Of a DNA stretch of 5,512 nucleotides, positions 1 through 5,209 are shown one piece after another. Under the pieces are notes generated by a model, which worked only from the letters and a program-made list of their open reading frames with translations, was not told the DNA's origin and did no database searches. This DNA comes from Ignavibacteria bacterium (lineage in GTDB: Bacteria; Bacteroidota; Ignavibacteria; Tepidaquicellales; OLB5): NCBI GenBank assembly GCA_030835005.1, contig JAUQWT010000006.1, positions 1 through 5,512 of the forward strand. Direction: 5' to 3'. The number at the start of each line of letters is the position of its first letter. Within the stretch, counting starts at the first letter, position 1. The position numbers were made by a program, and so were the translations under genes.

Positions 1-304
1 GTTTATAGATGTGAACAGCAAAAATGACAAAGGTGAAGTTTACACAGCCACAATTGTTATGAAAGTAAACGGTGACGGCACAGTCAACGGCTGGAGTTTT
101 GATGACTGGGGTATGGCAGGAACGTATTCCGGCACCTCAAAAGGCAATAAGGCTACAGTCAACGGCAAATCAGACTGGGGCACTGAAGTACGTGAAATTG
201 AAATAAACGGAAATGATATGGTTCACAATATTACATTCACTATGAAGGGACCGGACGGCAAGGATATGACAATGAAACAAACTATCAACTACAAAAAGAA
301 ATAA
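1..304 (+). CDS. C-terminal part of an unrecognised beta-rich protein (5' end outside window)
   Basis: The reading frame is open from the left edge (first full codon at base 2, reading FIDVNSKND) to a TAA at 302-304, giving 100 residues. A GTG at base 11 could be taken as a start, but the frame continues upstream and no start context is visible, so I call it a 5'-truncated gene. The fragment has no membrane segment or cysteine. It is rich in G, N, D, T and K with alternating hydrophobic residues, as in a beta-sandwich or lipocalin-like fold, and ends in a basic YKKK tail. It carries an internal repeat: TVNG followed by DWG occurs twice, with an identical 12-base stretch at 80-91 and 155-166, 25 codons apart. 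A terminator follows at once, so this is the last gene of its transcript. I do not recognise the family. A secreted or periplasmic location is plausible but cannot be judged without the N-terminus. Confidence 0.7.
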   Translation, partial: FIDVNSKNDKGEVYTATIVMKVNGDGTVNGWSFDDWGMAGTYSGTSKGNKATVNGKSDWGTEVREIEINGNDMVHNITFTMKGPDGKDMTMKQTINYKKK

Positions 305-318
305 CCGTAATTTTCTTG

Positions 319-358
319 AAATGCCGGGCGGATTTTGAAACTGCTTCCCGGCATTTTT
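319..358 (+). terminator. Rho-independent terminator after the first gene
   Basis: AAATGCCGGG (319-328) pairs perfectly with CCCGGCATTT (347-356) across an 18-base loop. A run of T ends at 358, overlapping the 3' arm. It starts 15 bases after the stop codon at 302-304. The GC-rich core of the stem and the T run are the classic form, so this should end transcription of the upstream gene. It also lies only 16 bases before the proposed start of the channel gene, so the channel needs its own promoter or read-through. Confidence 0.85.
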
Positions 359-374
359 CATTTAAGATAATAAT

Positions 375-1349
375 TTGCAGGATAACACTAAACAAAATAC
401 TACCGATCCGCTTCAGGATAATACAGATGACGAGGTGCAGAACCTCGGTCTATCGAGCCGCGATATAACCCACGGGCAGAGGCTGCTGAATAAAGACGGT
501 ACTTTCAACAGCAGGCGCTCGGGAATACCGTTCTGGGAATCGTTCAATTTTTATCATTACCTTGTCGGTATTTCCTGGCCAAAGTTCAGCCTGATAGTAT
601 TTTCAGGATATGTGCTGCTGAACCTGCTTTTTGCATTGGTGTATTACCTTCTTGGAGTTGACTCTCACCTGCTTGGTGTAATTGCCGCAAATGAATTCGA
701 TAAATTCACCGAAGCATTCTTCTTCAGCGCGCAGTCATTTACAACGGTCGGTTACGGGCGGATAAGTCCCGTGGGCTACTGGACAAGCTCAATAGCTGCG
801 TTTGAATCGCTCGTTGGGCTAATGTGCCTCGCAATAGCTACAGGTTTATTCTATGGCAGATTCTCGAAGCCCGCATCAAAAATACTCTACAGCAAACATG
901 CTGTTATAGCTCCGTTTAAAGATGTTACCGGATTTATGTTCCGAATTGCCAATGAACAGAGGAGTGAAGTAATTGATGTTGAAGTCAGGCTTATGTTCAG
1001 CATACTGCGTGATATTGCGGGCAATTCACCAATGCGAAGCTTTTACAATCTTGAGCTAGAGTATGATAAAATAAATTTCTTTTCGTTGTTGTGGACAGTT
1101 AATCACATAATTGATAAGGATAGTCCCTTATACGGACTTACTGAGCAGGATTTGCGTAATGGACAGGCGGAGTTCTTTATCTTGATTAAAGGATATGATG
1201 ATACATTTATGACGACTATCCATGACCGTTCATCATACAGGTATGATGAAATTGTATGGGGCAGGAAGTTCGCCAATATTTACGGCTATGATGAAAAGGG
1301 AAGAACCACAGCGAGGCTGGACAGGATTAGTGAGCTGGAGATGGTTTGA
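375..1349 (+). CDS. KirBac-type inward-rectifier potassium channel
   Basis: This 324-residue protein forms a tetrameric K+ channel in the inner membrane. The parts, in order, are: a polar N-terminus (1-50), an amphipathic slide helix (about 53-66), TM1 (about 69-93), a pore helix (about 112-123), the selectivity filter TVGYG (124-128), TM2 (about 136-162, with the candidate hinge G148), the GRFSKP linker (161-166) and a C-terminal Ig-like cytoplasmic domain (about 167-315). The segments YSKHAVIAPF and NHIIDKDSPLYG match the KirBac cytoplasmic domain, which separates this from simple two-TM channels. Its length is close to that of KirBac1.1 and 3.1. By my alignment from memory, E144 matches KirBac1.1 E130, and L152 matches the rectification position I138; a hydrophobic residue there suggests weak rectification. 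The start is TTG: the in-frame stop TAA at 363-365 leaves no ATG upstream of the conserved region. GTG at 435 is an alternative that would give 304 residues. No Shine-Dalgarno is visible. It appears monocistronic, with no partner gene. Confidence 0.92.
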   Translation: MQDNTKQNTTDPLQDNTDDEVQNLGLSSRDITHGQRLLNKDGTFNSRRSGIPFWESFNFYHYLVGISWPKFSLIVFSGYVLLNLLFALVYYLLGVDSHLLGVIAANEFDKFTEAFFFSAQSFTTVGYGRISPVGYWTSSIAAFESLVGLMCLAIATGLFYGRFSKPASKILYSKHAVIAPFKDVTGFMFRIANEQRSEVIDVEVRLMFSILRDIAGNSPMRSFYNLELEYDKINFFSLLWTVNHIIDKDSPLYGLTEQDLRNGQAEFFILIKGYDDTFMTTIHDRSSYRYDEIVWGRKFANIYGYDEKGRTTARLDRISELEMV

Positions 1350-1352
1350 TTC

Positions 1353-1369
1353 TATTCGTGCCACGAATA
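1353..1369. repeat. Perfect palindrome, copy 1
   Basis: TATTCGTG (1353-1360), a central C (1361) and CACGAATA (1362-1369) form a perfect 8+8 palindrome three bases after the channel stop codon. The 17-mer recurs at 1435-1451 in the opposite sense with one mismatch. As RNA it would fold into a 7-bp stem with a 3-base loop, but no U tract follows, so a simple terminator is unlikely. It may be a REP-like intergenic repeat or a dimeric protein-binding site. I cannot tell which from one locus. Confidence 0.7.
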
Positions 1370-1434
1370 AATCATATATATTGATTTTAAGAAGTTTAGC
1401 AATTTGATTTTCTATTTAGCTTTTTAGAAGAATG

Positions 1435-1451
1435 TATTCGTGGCACGAGTA
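1435..1451. repeat. Near-perfect palindrome, copy 2 (inverted relative to copy 1)
   Basis: TATTCGTGGCACGAGTA (1435-1451) equals the reverse complement of the copy at 1353-1369 at 16 of 17 positions; G at 1449 replaces A. The two copies bracket 65 AT-rich bases, and their centres are 82 bases apart. The flanks outside the 17-mer do not match convincingly, so the repeat unit appears to be the palindrome itself. The two copies could also pair with each other to close a long stem over the spacer. Confidence 0.65.
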
Positions 1452-1462
1452 ATACTCTCCCC

Positions 1463-1486
1463 GTTGTTGGTCTTATGACTAACAAC
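1463..1486 (+). other. Strong hairpin without U tract, upstream of the helicase gene
   Basis: GTTGTTGGTC (1463-1472) and GACTAACAAC (1477-1486) pair along all ten positions (one G-U wobble at 1469/1480) around a TTAT tetraloop. The following bases, ATGCAAAAG, contain no T run, so this is not a standard terminator on the + strand. On the - strand the next bases are GGGGAGAG, again no T run. It lies 147 bases before the helicase start. It could be a 3'-end processing or stability element for the channel mRNA, or part of a helicase leader if transcription starts further upstream than the candidate promoter at 1528. Confidence 0.5.
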
Positions 1487-1527
1487 ATGCAAAAGTATAA
1501 CCCCAAGCAAGTCTCATAAATTATTAG

Positions 1528-1535
1528 TATATTTG
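1528..1535 (+). promoter_or_regulatory. Candidate Bacteroidota-type -7 element for the helicase gene
   Basis: TATATTTG fits the TAnnTTTG -7 consensus known for the primary sigma factor of Bacteroides and Flavobacteria. It sits in the only long AT-rich stretch before the helicase and would place the RNA start near 1540, leaving a leader of roughly 90 bases. No TTTG -33 element is found at the usual distance (the bases near 1505 are AAGCAA). The call therefore rests on one short motif. Confidence 0.3.
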
Positions 1536-1632
1536 TACTTATTCAAAAGAAACCTTCTGATTACTCTCCGTTAGAATTAACTACAGCATATCCGAAGATT
1601 TTTCAATTTAAACCAGAAAAGACAAATAATTA

Positions 1633-3375
1633 TTGGAAACACTCAAATTTGAAGAGTTAAATCTCTCAAAAGAAGTTACTAAAGCTATAGCCGATCTTGG
1701 CTATGAAGAGGCAACACCCATACAATCACAATCAATTCCACATTTATTGCAGGGCAGGGATTTAATCGGTCAGGCACAGACCGGAACAGGCAAAACAGCC
1801 GCTTTCGGCATTCCCGTCATAGAAAAAATGGACGCAACATCAAAATTAACGCAGGCAATTGTGCTTTGCCCTACCCGCGAGCTTGCAATCCAGGTCGCAG
1901 AGGGATTCAGTGACCTGTTGAAATACAAAAAAGGCATCAAGGTTCTGCCGGTTTATGGCGGACAGTCAATTGAGCGCCAGCTAATGTCACTCCGCAAAGG
2001 CGTGCAGATAATCATAGCAACTCCGGGCAGGCTGATGGATCATATGGATAGAAAGACCGTGAATTTTGATAATGTTCATACAGTTGTACTTGATGAAGCC
2101 GATGAAATGCTTAATATGGGATTCCGTGATGACATTGAAACGATATTGAAGAAAGTCCCTAAGGACAGGCAAACGATATTCTTTTCCGCAACAATGCCTA
2201 AGCCGATTCTGGATTTGACAAAGAAGTACCTTAAGAATCCGGAGCACATAAAGATACAGCATAAAGAGCTAACTGTGCCGAATGTGGAGCAGTTCTATTA
2301 TGAACTTAAGCCCAACATGAAGCTTGAGATACTTTCACGCCTCATTGACGTTCAGGATGCAAAGCTCTCGCTTGTATTCTGCAACACAAAGCGCAAAGTT
2401 GATGAACTTGTATCACACCTTCAGGCAAGAGGATACTCAGCCGAAGCGATACATGGCGACCTGAGGCAGAGCCAGCGCGATAAGGTTATGGCAAAGTTCC
2501 GCAGCGGCAAGCTTGAAGTGCTTGTTGCAACTGATGTTGCGGCGCGCGGTATTGATGTTGATGATATTGATGCAGTGTTCAATTACGATATGCCGCAGGA
2601 TGAGGAGTATTACGTACATAGAATCGGGAGAACAGCCAGGGCAGGAAGAACGGGGCAATCTCACACATTTGTCGTGGGTAAGGAATTCCACAAGATACGC
2701 GATATTGAGCGGTACACGAAGTCAAAGATTATAAGGAAAGACCCGCCAAGCTCCGCAGATGTTGCAGAACTGAAGACATCGACATTCATAGATGACATAA
2801 AGAAAGCAATTGATGACGGCGCTGACCTTAAGAAATACGACCAGTTCATAGAAAAGCTCATTGCTGAAGATTATACGACGTTTGAAATCGCAGGCGGGCT
2901 TATGAAGATGCTTCTCAAAGAAGCGGAAAAACAGGCTGAGCCGGTTATTCACGAAAAGAGCTGGGAATCTACTTCAGGCCGCGGCGAGAAGAAATTCGGG
3001 AAAAAAGATGGCAAAAGAGACCGGGGAAGAGGTGACAGGGAGTTCAAAAAGGATTTCAAAAAGGACTTTAAGAAAGATTTCAAAAGGGATAAGCCGTTTG
3101 AGAAACACGGTGCAAAATCATTCAAATCAGATGCTTCAAAGGCAAGGCTGTACGTTAATGTTGGCAGGAAGAATAACATCTCTGCCGGAGATATTCTCGG
3201 CGCATTTGTAGGTGAGACAGGTATTCCAGGAAAGGCAGTTGGAGGGATAGATATCTATGATAAATTTACTTTCGTTGAAGTTGATAAGACCTATGTAAAT
3301 AAAGTACTTGACGTTATGGACGATAACCAGATTAAAGGCAAGACTATTTCAGTAGAGATAGCAAAAGATAAGTGA
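1633..3375 (+). CDS. deaD: DEAD-box ATP-dependent RNA helicase, DeaD/CsdA/CshA type
   Basis: This 580-residue cytoplasmic helicase unwinds RNA duplexes at the cost of ATP; relatives act in ribosome assembly, mRNA decay and growth in the cold. All core motifs are present: Q motif (F6 to Q31), motif I AQTGTGKT (48-55), Ia PTRELA (80-85), Ib TPGR (130-133), II DEAD (154-157), III SAT (185-187), IV near LVFCNT (247-252), V TDVAARGID (300-308) and VI HRIGRTARAG (329-338). A helical region (about 376-436) is followed by a basic linker (about 443-500) with four FKKD-type repeats. The last part, RLYVNVGRKNN to the end (505-580), is a DbpA/CsdA-type RNA-binding domain. The start is TTG at 1633: the stop TAA at 1627-1629 lies just upstream, the Q motif begins at residue 6, and the first internal Met is only at 66. 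AGAAAAG near 1615 is at best a weak ribosome site. Which member of the DeaD/CsdA/CshA group it is cannot be settled. Confidence 0.95.
   Translation: METLKFEELNLSKEVTKAIADLGYEEATPIQSQSIPHLLQGRDLIGQAQTGTGKTAAFGIPVIEKMDATSKLTQAIVLCPTRELAIQVAEGFSDLLKYKKGIKVLPVYGGQSIERQLMSLRKGVQIIIATPGRLMDHMDRKTVNFDNVHTVVLDEADEMLNMGFRDDIETILKKVPKDRQTIFFSATMPKPILDLTKKYLKNPEHIKIQHKELTVPNVEQFYYELKPNMKLEILSRLIDVQDAKLSLVFCNTKRKVDELVSHLQARGYSAEAIHGDLRQSQRDKVMAKFRSGKLEVLVATDVAARGIDVDDIDAVFNYDMPQDEEYYVHRIGRTARAGRTGQSHTFVVGKEFHKIRDIERYTKSKIIRKDPPSSADVAELKTSTFIDDIKKAIDDGADLKKYDQFIEKLIAEDYTTFEIAGGLMKMLLKEAEKQAEPVIHEKSWESTSGRGEKKFGKKDGKRDRGRGDREFKKDFKKDFKKDFKRDKPFEKHGAKSFKSDASKARLYVNVGRKNNISAGDILGAFVGETGIPGKAVGGIDIYDKFTFVEVDKTYVNKVLDVMDDNQIKGKTISVEIAKDK
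3043..3090 (+). repeat. Four tandem 12-base units encoding FKKD/FKRD in the helicase linker
   Basis: Codons 471-486 of the helicase read FKKD, FKKD, FKKD, FKRD. The four 12-base units differ mostly at third positions (ttcaaaaaggat, ttcaaaaaggac, tttaagaaagat, ttcaaaagggat; the last also changes K to R). The peptide repeat is therefore kept while the DNA has drifted, suggesting selection on the protein or an old duplication. The basic, phenylalanine-containing linker probably contacts RNA without adopting a fixed fold. Confidence 0.85.
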
Positions 3376-3400
3376 TTTTCATTTTTTCAATGATTCGAAC

Positions 3401-3425
3401 AAGGGGGTCTATGACCCCCTTTTTT
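3401..3425 (+). terminator. Intrinsic terminator between the convergent helicase and hydrolase genes
   Basis: AAGGGGGTC (3401-3409) pairs perfectly with GACCCCCTT (3413-3421) around a TAT loop, and a T run continues to 3425. It begins 25 bases after the helicase stop and should end that transcript. The T run finishes two bases from the hydrolase stop codon (3428-3430, - strand). Read on the - strand, the stem is followed only by TTGTTCG, so termination of the leftward transcript is possible but weaker. Confidence 0.9.
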
Positions 3426-3427
3426 CT

Positions 3428-4459
3428 TTACTCTTTGTATTCAAAAATTATCTGTTCGCCCTCGTCAAGTATCTTTAGTCCCTCGGAATATGGCCTGGAT
3501 ATCGCCATTCCGGTTGCTGAATTTGTACCGTATCTATCAGCAAGATCTTTCAGAACATAAACAGGCATATTGGGGTCATCAAAATACTCCAAAGCGCCGT
3601 AATGAACGGGTATCATATACTCTGCCTTAAGCTCATCAAAAACCTTCAGAGCGCCCAGTGATGCAAGGTGATAATAACTGCCATCAGTTTCGCATTCACG
3701 GCAGGGTCCCACGGGAATTAGAGCAAGGTTAATTTTGAATTTTTTGCCAAGCTCCTTATATGCTTTTTCATCATATGTTGTGTCGCCTCCGTAAAAAACA
3801 GTAATACCGTTATACTCAAAAATGTATCCTGTACAGCCGGGCACCATCCAGGTGTAGCTGTCGAGTCCGTACCTTCCTCCCTGGTGAAGAGCATAAACAG
3901 CAGTAACTTTTATTCCGTTTACGATTTTTATTTCACCAACATAATTAAGTTCTTCGGAGTTTGCGGTTTTAAGCCTGATGATCTCCATATCATAGCTAGG
4001 CAGATATTGTTCAGCTCCAACAGGAACAACAAGCTTTGTATGCGGAAACTTTTCGTTGATATCCTTAAGGCTTCCAAGGCTCATGTGATCCATATGTGCA
4101 TGGGAAACCAGTACAAGATCAAGCTTCGGAATGTTTTTCAGTTCAAGCCCGCATTCAACCTTTCGCAGCACAACTCCGGAGATAACATCTTCAAAAACGG
4201 GGTCAACAAGTATTACCTTGTCATCTATCTGTATCAAAGTTGTTGAGTGTCCTGCCCATAATGCAGAAAACCTGACATTTTCCTTGATGGGATCTTTGAT
4301 ATTAAACTTGCTCTTTTCGGGCTCACCAAAAAATGAATTGCCGATGTGCTTCATGCCAACTCTCACAGGCCAGCATCCTTCAATTAACGGAACCAGTGAT
4401 GCAGTCAATACTGCAAGTGCAAAGAGTTTTGAGATTCTATCATTTTTTATTGAATTCAT
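3428..4459 (-). CDS. Metallo-beta-lactamase-fold hydrolase, NAPE-PLD/RomA-like, probable lipoprotein
   Basis: This 343-residue protein is a binuclear metal hydrolase of the branch that includes N-acyl-phosphatidylethanolamine phospholipase D and RomA. Visible features are WAGHST (68-73), DP (86-87), the metal motif HAHMDH (120-125), H192, GGDT with D226 (224-227), H264 and VHYG with H286 (285-288). The order and spacing match, from memory, the metal and active-site residues of human NAPE-PLD, including a gap of 22 between the last two histidines. Residues 1-29 form a signal sequence: charged K5, R8 and K11, then a hydrophobic stretch ending IEGC with Cys29. This resembles a lipobox, but Glu at -2 is unusual, so lipid anchoring is likely rather than certain. 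The substrate (phospholipid, lactone or other ester) cannot be read from the sequence. The ATG at 4459 follows the barrel gene's stop after only four bases, indicating co-transcription and possibly translational coupling. Confidence 0.88.
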   Translation of the reverse strand: MNSIKNDRISKLFALAVLTASLVPLIEGCWPVRVGMKHIGNSFFGEPEKSKFNIKDPIKENVRFSALWAGHSTTLIQIDDKVILVDPVFEDVISGVVLRKVECGLELKNIPKLDLVLVSHAHMDHMSLGSLKDINEKFPHTKLVVPVGAEQYLPSYDMEIIRLKTANSEELNYVGEIKIVNGIKVTAVYALHQGGRYGLDSYTWMVPGCTGYIFEYNGITVFYGGDTTYDEKAYKELGKKFKINLALIPVGPCRECETDGSYYHLASLGALKVFDELKAEYMIPVHYGALEYFDDPNMPVYVLKDLADRYGTNSATGMAISRPYSEGLKILDEGEQIIFEYKE

Positions 4460-4463
4460 TCAG

Positions 4464-5051
4464 TTAAAAGTACTTAAAGTAGAAGGCAACATTATACCTG
4501 GTGCGTTTATCGAAATTATAATTGAACTGCAAACCAACAAATCCGAAAAGTGCATATATACCGGCTTCGAGTCCAAAATAACCATTGTTGTTACTAACCA
4601 TATCTTCCCTTTGCGTATACTTTCCGCCAATGGATACTGATATCTTCTCGCCATCACCCTTGATGGGAAAAATAAGCCTGCTTCCGGCTGCGATGCCGAA
4701 TCTTGCAAGCCCCGCATATTTAAATCCGCTCAGTGTCCATTCAGGCTGCAGGAAAAGATCCATTGAGCCGGTGAACCTCCTAACGGGATTTATTTTGAAG
4801 AACTGAACCGGACTTGTGTATTTGTTCGAACGGAAAGAAATGTTAAGAGGAATCACCTGCCACCGCAAACCGAATTGTATCTTTGCGTTTTGCTCATCCG
4901 CATCCTGGAAGATGACAGGGGAGGGGACAATCTGAAAAATTGCCCATGACCTGTACATTGCTGAATAGTCAGTTTGGTCCTGGGAATAAGCGAAACCAGA
5001 CTTCATAAGCAAGGATAGGAATACTGTAATTAATATGGCTGCTCTTTTCAT
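4464..5051 (-). CDS. Predicted outer-membrane beta-barrel protein of unknown function
   Basis: This 195-residue protein has a clear signal peptide: MKR, a hydrophobic stretch to residue 16, and a probable cleavage AYS|Q after residue 23. The mature part has many alternating hydrophobic/polar stretches with aromatic residues, for example near GLRWQVIPLNISF, VSIGGKYTQ and VGLQFNYNF. It ends YNVAFYFKYF, with the terminal phenylalanine typical of proteins inserted by the BAM machinery. I place it in a group of small uncharacterised barrels seen in Bacteroidota-like bacteria, a match from memory only. The frame extends upstream to a TTG at 5078 (nine extra residues), but I chose the ATG at 5051 because it directly begins the signal peptide and a candidate promoter lies just upstream. 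It ends four bases before the hydrolase gene, so the two probably share one mRNA. A function with the hydrolase in the envelope is inference. Confidence 0.75.
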   Translation of the reverse strand: MKRAAILITVFLSLLMKSGFAYSQDQTDYSAMYRSWAIFQIVPSPVIFQDADEQNAKIQFGLRWQVIPLNISFRSNKYTSPVQFFKINPVRRFTGSMDLFLQPEWTLSGFKYAGLARFGIAAGSRLIFPIKGDGEKISVSIGGKYTQREDMVSNNNGYFGLEAGIYALFGFVGLQFNYNFDKRTRYNVAFYFKYF

Positions 5052-5064
5052 ATTGATAAGAATG

Positions 5065-5094
5065 GATATAAAAAACAATAGTTTTTGAAGTCAA
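5065..5094 (-). promoter_or_regulatory. Candidate sigma-70-like promoter of the barrel-hydrolase operon
   Basis: On the - strand TTGACT (5094-5089, 5 of 6 to TTGACA) is followed after 18 bases by TATATC (5070-5065, 4 of 6 to TATAAT). Transcription would start about 7 bases before the ATG at 5051, giving a very short leader. That would exclude the upstream TTG start at 5078. The region is AT-rich, so chance matches are easy. Confidence 0.35.
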
Positions 5095-5098
5095 AAAG

Positions 5099-5112
5099 TT
5101 TCCTTAAGGAAA
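5099..5112. promoter_or_regulatory. Perfect 14-bp palindrome, candidate operator
   Basis: TTTCCTTAAGGAAA is fully self-complementary with no spacer. It lies four bases upstream of the candidate -35 box of the barrel-hydrolase operon. A symmetric site in this position is typical of a dimeric regulator, but no regulator can be assigned. The MerR-family gene to the right is a candidate only by proximity; MerR sites usually lie between -35 and -10. Confidence 0.35.
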
Positions 5113-5209
5113 TAAAATATGATAATGAAGAATAGATAGGAAAGGGAATTCAGAAGATGCAGTACAGCTTAATTGAAGCTCTTGAGTTTCAGAGTATTCA
5201 AAAAATAAA

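Noticed and set aside
1353..1390. Terminator for the channel gene
   Set aside because: The hairpin is followed by AATCATATATATTG, not a T run, so an intrinsic terminator is not supported.
1435..1455. Sigma-54 promoter (TGGCACG)
   Set aside because: TGGCACG is present at 1441-1447, but the required TTGC four bases later is absent (the sequence reads AGTAATAC), and the match is explained by the palindrome.
3043..3090. CRISPR or other non-coding direct repeat
   Set aside because: The 12-base units are in frame, have no spacers and are conserved at the protein level inside the helicase.
2949..3179. - strand frame with repeated SFLK units
   Set aside because: The repeat is the reverse reading of the helicase FKKD linker. 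There is no independent start or domain evidence.
3884..4246. 120-codon open frame on the + strand
   Set aside because: It lies fully inside the hydrolase gene on the opposite strand, and its composition follows from the antisense codons.
4131..4640. 169-codon open frame on the + strand
   Set aside because: It is antisense to the hydrolase and barrel genes, both of which have strong domain or signal evidence. Its translation shows no domain and is best explained as a shadow frame.
5052..5078. TTG at 5078 as start of the barrel gene
   Set aside because: It would put nine extra residues, mostly hydrophobic, before the MKR start of the signal peptide, and it overlaps the candidate promoter.
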